From positions 2,445 to 66,444 of the forward strand of contig BDDC01000094.1 in NCBI GenBank assembly GCA_001662425.1: a stretch of 64,000 nt of DNA, written 5' to 3'. The position numbers were made by a program, and so were the translations under genes. Numbering within the stretch: position 1 is the stretch's first letter; each line of letters opens with the position of its first letter. This DNA comes from Chlamydomonas sphaeroides (taxonomy: Eukaryota; Chlorophyta; Chlorophyceae; Chlamydomonadales; Chlamydomonadaceae). This document shows, piece after piece, positions 21,567 to 32,258 of this stretch. Under the pieces are notes generated by a model. That model ran no database searches and was not told the DNA's origin. It worked only from the letters and a program-made list of their open reading frames with translations.

Positions 21567-24139
21567 TTACACGCCGTCCTCCTCCCGGCCCTGCCGTCCT
21601 CCCTCCAGCGCGAGCTGCTCGCCGCGCGGCCCCGCCAGGCACTCGACCACCGCGTCCCAGCGATCCGCCTCCGGCACGCCCCGCCGCGCGGCCGCCTCCC
21701 AGGCCCACGCCACCGCAGCCTTCACCACGCGCCTGGGCGCGAACAGCACCCCCGGCCGCACCAGCACCATGCAGTGCGCCGCCTGCGGCTCGCAGTCCAG
21801 GAACCGCGTCACCTGCCGCACCCGCTTCGACACGGTGCCCAGCGGCGCCACCAGCAGCCGCGGGTCCGCTAGCACCGCATTCCGCACGTCCAGCAGCGTG
21901 CCCGGCTCCAGCATCGCCTCCAGCGCCGCCAGCCGGCTCAGCAGCTGGCCCGTGTCCATCGTCAGCAGCGACGGTTCCCGCACCACCAGCCGCCGCGCCG
22001 CCGCCAGCGCCTCGGGGCCCGTGTTGCTGCTGCTACTGCTGCTGTCGTCCCCGTGCCCGCCCTCTCCGTCCGGTCCGGCCCGGTCCGGTCCGTGGCCCAG
22101 CTGAAGTCCGGCAGCCAGCTCCGGCAGCTTCCGCTCCACAGTGGACGTCGCCATGGACAGCAGCCCGGGCTGCGTCAGCACCAGCTCCCGCGCCGCGTGC
22201 TCGTGGGGCAGGTGCAGCAGCGGCACCAGCGCCGCCAGCTTGGCCGCCAGGCCCTGCTCCGACATGTGCAAGAGCGACGGCTGGTTGCGCGCCAGCCGCG
22301 CGACGGAGCCGCGGCTCAGGTCCAGCGCCTCCGCCATGGCCGCCAGCTTGGCTTGCAGCGACTCGGGCGTCCACATCAGCAGCAGCGGCGTCTGGCTGAT
22401 AAGCCGAGCCGCGTGCGCCTCGTCGCGCAGCCGCAGATGGCGGACGAGCGCGGCCAACGCCTCGGCGCGGTGGGCCGCCGGCAGCAGCAGCGCGCGCGGG
22501 TAGCGGCCCAGCCAGCGCCGCAGCCGGGCCGTGCTCACGCGCAGCAGCGACCGCAGGTGCAGCGCCGAGGCGCGCAGCGCGGAGGGCTGCATCAGCAGCA
22601 GCTGCGGGCAGCGCAGCACCATGCGCCTGGTGTCGAGGTCCTCCTCGGGCGGCGCCTCGCCCTCGAGGGACCAGTCGGGGTCGGCGGCGGCGCGCGGGCC
22701 GCCGGGCAGCTCGGGATAGCGGCCGTCCGTGTCAAAAGGAGGCGGCGACCAGGTGCTTTCGCGGTCGGGTGGCACCGGAGCGCTGCGCAGCGGGTGCTGC
22801 TCCTGCCAGTCCTCGGGGCCCTGCTCGGGTTCCGTGTCGGAGTCCGTGCCGGGGTCCGTGTCAGTGTCCATGTCCTGGCCCCCCGCGCCCCCGGACCGCG
22901 TGCGCTCTGGCCCTTCCGCGTACTCCTGCTGCTGCTGCCGCCGCTGCGGCGGCTGGTGGTCAAGCGTGCTCATTACGTCCACGACCCGCAGCCACGCAGC
23001 CCGCACGCGCGGCGGCGGCACCGACAGCAGGCGCTCCAGGTCGGCGGGGTCGAGGCGGCACAGGCAGCGGCAGGCCATGGCCGGCGAGCAGCCCAGCTCC
23101 GCCGCCAGCGCATGGCAGTGGTGCAGCAGCGGCGGCAGCGGCGCCTCCAGCAGCGCGGGCTGCCTGGAGATGAGCAGCAACGCGACGGCTGGGTCCACCG
23201 GCGCTGGCGGTTGGGGAGTAGGGTGAGGATGCAATGAAGAGGCGCCGGCGTCGCGGGCTGAGCCGGGCCCGGGGCCCGCAGGGTCGTCTAGCAGCGCCTG
23301 GCGGCGCCGGTCGGAGGTGCCCGAACGTGAGACCGGGGTTCCAGGGCCGGGGGCTGCGGGTGTCAAGGGTGCCGGCTGGGCCGTGCGGGGCCGTCCGTCG
23401 ACGCCGGCGTGCCTGGCGGCTGGCGAGGGGGCGGGCGGCTGGCTGAGGCCGGCGGCAAGCTGGGCTGCGAGGCCCCGCATCGCGGCGGTGGGGCATGACA
23501 GCAGCGCGGGCTGCATGGCCAGCATGTGTCCAACCTGGAAGGGAGTTGGAGCAGGGGGTGGGGTGGGGTGATCGGGGCAAGAGGTTGGATCACGGCCAAG
23601 GGTCGGCCCGCAGGAGCTGGCCGGGGCCAGGCGTGGCCATGGCCGCGCAGCCGCACCTGCTTTGGGGGGAGCTGCAGGTCCTGCTGCAAGATGCCGAAGC
23701 GCTTTCTGAGCTCCGTGAGGGTGAGACCACGGGGGAGCGCATCGCTGTCGGCGAGGGAGGCAGCCAGGCGTCGAGCGGTCGGCTCCGGCAGCCCGAGCTC
23801 GGTGGCCAGGGTGGGGGCATCCCAGGTGCCTGCGGCGGCGAGGTTTCGGCAGGTGAGTTCTGATGGGGTTTTGCATATGCACCGCTGCATCGGTCCACGC
23901 TGGCTGCGCCACTGTCGCTCACCGTCGGTGCTAGGGCTGTCTAACGACGAACGGCGGTTCGCGTCCACATGCGCCGCGGCCAAGCGGACATAGCGACTCG
24001 GCCCGCTCCGTATCTCAAGGTGTAGGAGTCGTTGTGTCGGAGCTGGTGCGGGAGAGGCAGCAGCAGCAGCGCCGCCTGCTCTTCGGCGACAGGCGCTGGA
24101 GCCAAGCCCAGCTGCGTAACTGAGCTGCAGCCGCAGCAT
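21567..24139 (-). CDS. mTERF-family organelle protein
   Basis: Two exons (24139-23657 and 23534-21567), phase 0, give 816 residues. The N-terminus (MLRLQLSYAAGLGSS followed by Arg/Ala) looks like an organelle transit peptide. The second exon holds many roughly 30-36-residue mTERF repeats of the form P-x-LL-x-(4-6)-L-x-x-K-L-x-x-L, such as QPSLLHMSEQGLAAKLAAL, QTPLLLMWTPESLQAKLAAM and QPGLLSMATSTVERKLPEL. Acidic and Gly-rich inserts separate repeat blocks near the middle. Algal and plant mTERFs bind organelle DNA or RNA and act in transcription termination, initiation or intron splicing. Which organelle cannot be told from sequence. The stop lies inside a TGTAA, so a poly(A) signal could overlap it. 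Confidence 0.88.
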
Positions 24140-24516
24140 AAGAGCAATTGAATGTCTACTCCATGTACGCGCTATTGCGCCGCTTGTGCGAAGTGTGGTG
24201 GAAAAGTCGCGCCGGCACCTCAGCTCGTTATCTGTTTGTTTGCTTACAACTTTTTGGTGCAAGCGTATGCACACTCCTCCTGCAGTCAACGACGCTGACC
24301 AGCCACATCGCCAGCCACGCACGACACGCACGCCGACCCGCGTTTCCCCCTGTTTCCACCTCCCCGCCCCAGCCGCGCCGTAGCAGCGCCTCCCAGCACG
24401 CCCGCCACATAAGCCCAACAAGCCCCCCGCTCGAGTCGCAGTCACGCTCTCAATGCACTTTCCCTCTTCCCGATTCCTCTCCCTCACCTAAACCAAGCGC
24501 CATGCCGTACCCATGC
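24140..24516. other. Intergenic, mTERF upstream / TSB downstream
   Basis: 377 bases between tandem minus-strand genes. They should hold the 3' end of the tryptophan synthase transcript and the mTERF promoter. No distinct element was recognised. Confidence 0.4.
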
Positions 24517-27500
24517 TCAGTGCAGGGCCGGCAGGTACTTCATGGCGTTGTTAACGTCCTTGTCGCCACGGCCCGAGCAGTTGATGACGATGCGCTGCCC
24601 GCTCTTGAGCGTCGGCACCAGCTTCTCCAGGTACGCGATGGCGTGGCTGGTCTCCAGCGCTGGGATGATGCCCTCCAGCCTGCAAGCAGTGCATGACACA
24701 GCCTCACACCGTCAGCCATGCCTCGTACCGACAATTTCCGGACCCTTCCGCTACCCTGCCCATCAATCGCACGCACTTGCTGAGCAGCTGGAAGCCCTCG
24801 AGCGCCTCCGCATCCGTGACCGCGTAGTACTCTGCCCGGCCAACGTCCTTCAGGAACGAGTGCTCGGGGCCAATGCCGGGGTAGTCCAGGCTGCGGGGCG
24901 ACGGGGCGGCGGGCGTGGGGGGCAGCAGGCGCGTGTCAGCAAGGTAAGGCAAGGCACATCGTGACTTTGCGAGCCAGCAGAACCACCTAGTCGCCACCGT
25001 GGCCAGTGCCGCGGGCAGCAATGCAGCCCGGCCACGGCTTCCAGGCCGTCAGTTTCCCGCCTCACCCCGCGCTGATGGAGTGCGGGTCAATGATCTGGCC
25101 GTCGTCGTCCTGCAGCAGGCGGGGAGGCAGGGCCACACGGGCGCGGCAGGGGCGGTATAAGATGGGTAGAGGTTGCGAGAACATTCACGAAGGGCGGGAA
25201 CCAGCCCACAGGCCGGGGCACGGGCACCGGGCACGGGGGATATGCACAGCGCCCGCAGAGGCCCTTCCTGCAGATGGTGTTCCGCATCCGCCCCGCCGCA
25301 GCGTGCACAGGGCCGGCGGCCGCACCTGCAGCAGGTAGCTGTACGAGCCGTGCAGCACGCCAGGAGAGCCCTTGGTCAGCGTGGCGGCGTGCTTGTCCGT
25401 CTCCACGCCCTCGCCGCCCGCCTCCACACCAATAAGGCGGATCTGCAGGGCACGGGTGCATGAGCGTAATGCAGGCAGGGGTCAACCGAGGAGGATCTGG
25501 GTGTACCGGTACTGCTGCCTGTCACGCACTGGTGCGTGCCCCTGTCTTGCCAGCCTGCCACGCGACATTGCGCCGCCTGCCGGCCTCCACGCAAGCAATG
25601 TCCGAGCTTCGGCCGCCCTGAATGACCCCACCCGGCCGCCGCTCCTCTCCTGCCCCGCCCGCTCAGCCCCCGCGGCACTGCTCACGTTGGTCTCGTTGAC
25701 GAACTCGTTGAAGATACCGATAGCGTTGGAGCCGCCGCCCACGCAGGCCATGACAATGTCGGGCACGCCGCCCCACTTCTGCTGGCACTGCACGCGCGTC
25801 TCGCGGCCAATGACCGACTGGAAGTCGCGCACCTGTCGGGCGGCAGCAGGAGGGACGAGAGCGCACAGGGGCAGAGCTGAGGACGGTGAGCCGCGCGGTA
25901 GGCCCGACGCGGGCTCGATGCGACCATCGCCGCAAGCGCCCGACCCGGCCAAAGCCGCAGCTCCCGCGCACTCGGGCCCTGGTCCGCGGCCCCGTCCCGG
26001 CCCTGCGCCTCCCGCGGCCCCCTGCCGCACCATCATGGGGTAGGGGTGCGGCCCGGCGGCCGAGCCCAGGATGTAGTGCGTGCTCTCCACGTTGGTGACC
26101 CAGTCGCGGATGGCCTCGCTGGTGGCGTCCTTGAGCGTGGCGGTGCCGCTGTGCACGGGGCGCACCTCGGCGCCGCACAGGCGCATGCGGAACACGTTGA
26201 GCGCCTGGAGCAGGGGGGGAAGCGGGGACGGCGCAGCGTGGGAGGCTAAGGTGGCGGGTTGACCGCTGCGGCACCGGGGCGGAGCAGGGGGCGGCGGAGC
26301 GCAAGCGCCCTACACGGCGGGAGCTGCGCAGTGCGCCCCAGACCGGGGAGCGCCCCGTGTCCGCCGAGCCGCTTCGCGCCTCCGCTGCTGCACGAGCTGC
26401 TGGGGCGCGCCTGTGCGGAAGCCGCGCCTGCGGAACCGCCGCGGCCGCCGCCTGCCGGTGCGGCTCATCGCCTTCCAGCAGTCGCCGCGGCTCCTGCTGC
26501 GGCGCTGCTGCGCGAGCTGCTGCGCTCCCGCGCTCCCCTGCTGGTCCTCCGCCAGCAGCTCTGCCAGCGCCCCGCCACCGCATGCATGTCAGGCCTGCTG
26601 CGCCCTGCGCTCCTGCGGCTTTGCGTGCAGCAGCCGCCCGACCGCATCATGTCCTACATCCCTCTTGCCGGCTGCCGTCTCCCTGCTCCTCTGCTGCGCT
26701 CCCTGCTGCTGCACCGCGTGAGCCTCTACACCTGTTATCGCCGTTGCTGCCCCTGCTGCGCCCCAGCCCCCCCCCCCCACACACACATATCTTCACACCT
26801 GGCGCCGCCCGCTCCTCAGCCAGGAACTCCCAGCGCCAGACCACAGGGCAGTTCTCAATTCCTCAAAAACTACCGTGCATATCATTCCTCCCCCGGCCTG
26901 GCGCTTCTGCTTTCGCTCTGCCATCAGGCGCTGCCCCTCCTCAGCCCCACACCAGGCGAGCTGTCCCTCCCCCCCCGCCTCTCCCAACACCGCACACCCC
27001 TCCCACGGGCCTGTCACGCACCTGGCGCTCCATGTCCTTGGCGCCCATGTACACAATGCAGTTGAGGCCCAGGCGGGCGCACACGGTGGCCTGAGAGGGC
27101 GCACACACCGGCAGGAGACAGCGATTAGCGGTGAGCGGACTGGCCGAAGAGAGATCACCAGCGGGTGCGCTCGACGTGGGCTCGCAAGGTGAGGGGCGGC
27201 GGTGCTGCGCTGACGTGCTGACGCGCCTGACCAGCATGCTGGCGCCGTTAACATGGTCCCACCATAGCGGCCAAGCCTTCCGTGTCCTACACTTTGATCT
27301 CTCCATGTGCCCCAGCCATACCCTTTGCTCTCTCCCTGCCTGCGCTTGCGCGCCATATGTTCTGGCCGGCCCCATACCCCGTTGGCACCTCCCAACCCAC
27401 CCTTCCCCCGCGCGGCCTGCCCCTACACCCGCCCAAACTGCCTCAGACGCCAGCGCCGCACCGTGGCCACGCCGTGCTGGCCAGCGCCAGTCTCCGCGAT

Positions 27501-28196
27501 GATGCGCTTCTTGCCCATGCGCTTGCACAGCAGCGCCTGGCCCAGGGAGTTGTTGATCTTATGCGCACCAGTGTGGTTGAGGTCCTCGCGCTTCAGGTAA
27601 ATCTCCGCGTGGCCACCGTCCGAGCTGCGAAAAGCAACTTGTGCTCAGCGGCATGCACGTCACGAGGCGCATACACGAGACGACGCGTGCCCGTGGGCGC
27701 CCTTACGTCTTGAAGTGTGCCGACAGGCGCTCCGCGTAGTACAGGGGCGTCTCGCGGCCCACGTAGTCCTTGAGGATGGCGTCCATCTCCGCCTGCGCAC
27801 CACCGAACAGCCCATTTTCTCCAACATTCAGGCGAAGTTACTTCCGAAAACAACAATTGGGCACGTTGCAATGGCGCTGCTGGCCGCCGGGAAGCAATTG
27901 CCCTGAGGCACTGCGCAACTCGCCTTGAAGGCTGGGTCCGCAACGGCTGCCTGGTAGTCAACCTCCAGCTGCTCCAGTGCAGGGATCAGCGTCTCAGGCA
28001 CGTACTTGCCGCCGAACTTGCCATAGCGACCCGTGGCATCGGGGCGCTGGTACTCGGTCACCGGCTTCTCCGGCGCAGCAACAGCGCTGATGCTGACAGT
28101 GGCCTTGCGGCTGGACACGCGGGGAGCCGGCACGCGGCTGCTGCGCGCGCTCGGCAGCACGCGACCAGTGACGCTCTGTGGCAGAGTGACGTTCAT
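24517..28196 (-). CDS. TSB: Tryptophan synthase beta subunit, plastid-targeted
   Basis: The start at 28196 gives a Ser/Arg/Pro-rich plastid transit peptide (about 50 residues), then GRYGKFGGKYVPETLIPAL. The order of conserved blocks is complete: YYAERLS, EIYLKREDLNHTGAHKINN with the PLP-binding Lys of HKINN, AETGAGQHGVATAT, MGAKDMERQ, FRMRLCGAEVRPVHSG, SAAGPHPYP, VMACVGGGSNAIGIF (phosphate loop), GIGPEHSFLKD, ALETSHAIAYLE and INCSGRGDKD, ending PALH at TGA 24517. It converts indole and serine to tryptophan in the chloroplast, with the alpha subunit. The Chlamydomonas counterpart is MAA7. A long intron at about 26210-27020 has no coding content that I recognise. Confidence 0.97.
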
Positions 28197-28774
28197 TGTG
28201 GCAGCCGTGAATGGGTCTGAGCAGCAAAGTGTCAACCCAAAAGTGTGGTGACCTGGAGATATCGCTGCGACCATGGCACTGCCTGTGCATTGGCCGGGGC
28301 CACGTTGCACCCGCGCCGTTCCCCCACTCGGCCCCGCCCCCTCCTCGGCCCTGTCGCCTAATCGTCTCAGGTCCCAGATCCCACTGCCACCCTTTATAAA
28401 AGATCACGGCGGCGCTTGTGCCCTCAATACATAGCAATCTATGGCAGCGCCACTTACGGTCGTCCCCGCACCTTCACCTGTGTCACGCCCCACGGCCCGC
28501 ACGCGAGCACCGCACGAGCACCGCTCAAGCAAATGCACGTGATTATCGCCCCCCAGAAAGAGGGAGAAGCGCAACGGTAAGGCAGCATCAGCCAGGGTCA
28601 GCCCCGAGAACCGGCGGCAGGCGCCGGCCTTGAGCAATAGCAATCCACCGCAACCCCGGCCCCTCTGACCCAACATGATGCCCACCTGCATCAGCCCCGC
28701 ATCACATCGCAATGCGCCATTATTTCAGACACGGCTACCAGCGCCTGCCAGGGATCCGCAAACCTCTTGGCGTC
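28197..28774. other. Intergenic, TSB upstream / SPO16-like downstream
   Basis: 578 bases between tandem minus-strand genes, holding the TSB 5' UTR and promoter (see the TATA-like site) and the 3' end of the small upstream gene. No further gene was seen. Confidence 0.5.
28393..28401 (-). promoter_or_regulatory. TATA-like element upstream of TSB
   Basis: TTTATAAAA on the plus strand reads TTTTATAAA on the coding strand, about 200 bases upstream of the TSB start codon in otherwise GC-rich sequence. This leaves room for a 5' UTR of about 160-170 bases. Confidence 0.5.
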
Positions 28775-30071
28775 TTACTCAGCCCCGTCTCCGCCACCGT
28801 CGCCGCTGCCGCCGCCTGTGCCCAGCGCTTTGGGCGCCGCCAGTAGCGTCGCCACCACGGCCGCCTCATCCACAACCGCTGCATGCTTCTGTGGTGCAGC
28901 GGGCGCATGAGGATGAGCGCTCGGGGCCCCTGCCAGACGCAACGTGGAATGCACTTCCACGCTGTTTCGTACGTCACTTGAAGATGGATCCATAGCTCCC
29001 GAGCTAGCTGCGGCAGCTGCGCACCTGCGCGTCGATCTCCTCCGCGCTCACGCCGCCCTCCTCCGCCCCCGACACCAGCGCATGAACCAGCCGCACCGCC
29101 GCGGCCGCGGCGTCGCCGTCGTCACCGCCAAACGTCACCACCGTGGTACTCGGGTGCCTGCGGCGGGGAACACGCAAGGGCAGCCCGAGACGGCAGCGTC
29201 GGTCCGCTCCAAAAGCCCCAGGCAGCGGCCAGGCCCGTATGGCTACACGGCTACACCGTCAACGACTACCCACTCCCTGTGGCGAGCGCTACTCCCAAGA
29301 CGGCTACGCTCGGGTAACAAATGCTTCCAGGGGCCGGTTTTCTTGGTCGCGTGAGCGCCGGATACCGTGCTGCCTTCGCGTACTTTCGCTTTCTTTGAAT
29401 GGCCACAACCTGCCGGGCATGCAGTGTGGACCACAGCGGGCAGAGGCCCCGACCCACATGCCTGTCGCCTGCGGGCCGGCCCTGGCGTGAGCCGCTCCCG
29501 CTCGCCGCACCTCGCCGCCACGTGCAGCGTGAGCGCGTGGCTGTGGCCGGCGGGCGCCAGCACGTAGAGCTGCTTGAAGCTCTGCTGCATAGCCTCGAGA
29601 CTGGCCGGGATGAGAGGGCAGAGGGCAGGGGATGGAGCGGTCAGCGTGGCGCGGCGTGCCTTCCCGGCCGCGCAACCCTTGCCTGCCCCCCGCGGCCGAC
29701 AGAATGCCCGCGCCCCGCGTCCCCGACCCACCGGCCGGAGAAGGCGTCGAGTGCCTCCGCGGTGGCTCCCCCGCAGCGCCGCTCGTCCAGCAAGAGGAAG
29801 GCATGCGGCCGGCCCTGCACCGTAACCAGCAAGTCCTGCCCCAGCACGAACCCGCGCACACCACCGGCCACAGCAGCAGCAGGATGTTGCGAGCCTGCGC
29901 CCTTGCATGCGCGGGGGCAGCGGGCGCGAGCGGACAGCGCGCGCCAAGCTGCTTCCTGCTCACCGGCTCGATGCGGGCCCCTGTGCGCAGCTTGAAGCCC
30001 AGCTGCAGCAGCTCGGCTGCGTCCGCCTGCAGGCCGCAGCCGTCGCGGAGGATGCAGGCGCCGCCGCGCAT
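28775..30071 (-). CDS. Small protein resembling meiotic SPO16 (C1orf146)
   Basis: Five exons (30071-29964, 29835-29732, 29600-29511, 29157-29025, 28888-28775) join in phase to 182 residues; human SPO16 is about 180. The order of secondary-structure-like blocks resembles what I recall of SPO16: a helix then LLQLGFKLRTG, a strand DLLVTVQG, the strand AFLLLDE, a helix LDAFSGRLEAMQQSF, the strand KQLYVLAP, ALTLHVAARHP, the strand TTVVTFGG, then helices VRLVHALVSG and AAVVDEAAVVATLL. SPO16 has an XPF/ERCC1-like fold without nuclease residues and partners SHOC1/ZIP2 at meiotic crossovers; no nuclease motif is seen here either. The C-terminus is Gly/Asp-rich. The family call is from memory of patterns only; another XPF-like or unrelated small protein is possible. 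Confidence 0.4.
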
Positions 30072-32258
30072 GTCACGCGGCCTGCTCGCTGAGGCCCGCG
30101 GTTCAACTAATTAGCTCGGCGATGTGTGCGGCTGTGCGCTGCGTTGTGCGCATGTCCGCTGGCTGGCCGGCTGGTGCCATGTCGCAAGGCGCGCCTGCGT
30201 GCCGGTATGGGCTGTGCCGCGCGCGGGTACCCCAACGGCCTCACCCGTGGCCCCCCCCCTGGCCCCACATCTTCGCACTCGCGCCCCGCTGCTTTGCACC
30301 CCAGTGGCTGCCACCCTACGTGCACCTCCCCTATCTTCCCATTTACGGAAAGCCGCTCGTCGCGCAGTGTCAAGACCACACAGCTGGCGTTGGCGGCCTG
30401 GTCACGCAGGCTGCACTGCACTTACCTTGCAATGAAGTAGAAAGCCCCCTGTAGGCGCCGCTGGCTTTCTGAGGCGCATCACTTCGCTTAATGCTCATGG
30501 GCCGGTTGATGCAGGTCGACCATCACACCTCGGGGAGCCGCCGTCAGTTGCCCACAGCGGCGGCGGCTGCAGACGGCCGCGGGTGGCGCGCCCCGGACCA
30601 GCCCCGCCCTTGCACCGGCAGGGGCCTCATCACTCGGGGCCCGCGCCCGTCTCACACCCCTTCCCCTGCCCTCCCGCCCCGGTGCTGGATACTGGCAGCG
30701 GTAGGCGGCGATGGCGGGCGCACCCTGTGGCGGGGCGTGGAAGTGGTGAGCGCCTCCCTCGGCCCGGACACGGGACTACAAGCCCCGGCTCGCGCCCCGC
30801 CAACGCAGCCCACGCCCTGCTTCCCCGGCCCTGGCTGGGTCGACATGCCGGGAGTCACGTGCTGCCAAGACCAGGTGCCGACTGCGTGGGCAAGGTCGCA
30901 CACCGCTGTGGTCGGCGACACACGGTCGGTGCCTGCTGCCTGGTCTGGGCGACTCAGCCTGGGGACGCCTGCATGGAGCCGCTCGTGTAGGCACGCGCCT
31001 CCATGCCAGGGCGGGGCGCCCCATCCCAGGGCGGCCCATCCGCACCGGTGGGGTCCCGCACCGGCCTGCAGCCGCCGCCTCCCTGCCACACGGCGCGGCA
31101 CGGGCGCAGCGCAGCCCGGTGGGCGGGGGCGCGGCCTGGGGACCGCGCCAGCACGCCCCCAGCACGCGAGACTGCGGCGCCTGCCCCCACCTCGCACGCC
31201 GCCTGTCGCGGCGGCACCCCGCAGGTATAGCACCGGCGGCCGGCGGCGCGCGGCCCCTGCTGCGCCGGAGTGCCGGGCGTGCAAGGAGCGCCGCCGGGAG
31301 CTGGGCTGGGGCGCTCGCAGCCACCCGAGCGGCCGCGAGTGGCGGGCAGCGCCAGAATGCTGCGCAGGCTGTAACAGGCGGTGCAAGAGGTATCCTCGGA
31401 TGCTAGGAGCCGACACGACGTTGGGCTGCGGCCTGGCCGCGGCACGGCGCTGCGGGCAGCCCGGTGGCGGGCTAGGAAGGGGCAGCCGCCGCCGCCTTAC
31501 GTGGCTTGGACTGTCACCACCGGTGTTGGGAGAGGGCGGCTGAGGGGGCCCCAACAGGCGGGGAGGGCCGGCGGGGGGCGGCGGGAGAGGTCACCTGCAT
31601 GCGTGTAACGCGCCACAGCAAGCGTGACAGCCTGTGGCGCAAGGCCACCGCCCGTTGACGGGCTGGCCAGCCGCAGTCGGCCGGGGCGCCATGTGCGCAG
31701 ACCACCGAGTCCATCTTGCAGGCGGCGCGGGTGGAGGGAGCGGTGCACATTGTCGAAGTCCCACCCCAAACCAAGGCGTACAAGCCTCATTGACTCATAC
31801 TGGTACAATGAGCACCATGCGCGTCACCGAGACACGACAGCGAATTACCGCCGCGCCACCCAACAGGGACGCGACCACGCACCAAAACACACACACATTG
31901 CCCCCTGAATACACACCCAGACTCAATCCCGGGTACCTCACACTCAAATGTTACCTTACACGGAGAGTCGGACGAGCGAGTGCAGTCGGCTATTCGAGGA
32001 CCGGCCGGCACACACACTGAAACCGAACCCATGCTCACGCCCAAAGTGTGCTTCTTGGGTTTCTGATCACATAGCTCTGCCGCCCCCGTTTTCGGCATAC
32101 AAACAAACCGTAATACTGCACTCGCGCGTTTACCTACAGCTCAGGACGCTGCTGGTTGCGCTTTCGGCTTTGTCACGCGCAGTGCGCGCCGGACGGCTAC
32201 ACATGATCATGACCCTTGCGTTATTCTATATGGCGATGCATTAGAGGACAACGCAACT
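30072..32258. other. 2.2-kb divergent intergenic region upstream of the enzymerhodopsin
   Basis: Long open frames exist on both strands at 30491-31554, but they overlap one another, are Arg/Pro/Gly/Ala-rich and show no domain, as expected from GC-rich DNA. The last 450 bases are AT-richer and probably contain the promoter and 5' UTR of the rhodopsin gene. I see no convincing gene. Confidence 0.45.

Noticed and set aside
26210..27020. Cys/Leu-rich frames inside the large TSB intron
   Set aside because: They lie between two well-defined TSB exons, have low complexity and no recognisable domain.
30491..31554. Overlapping 350- and 300-codon open frames on opposite strands
   Set aside because: Both are Arg/Pro/Gly/Ala-rich, mutually overlapping, without domains or splice logic; typical GC-rich shadows.
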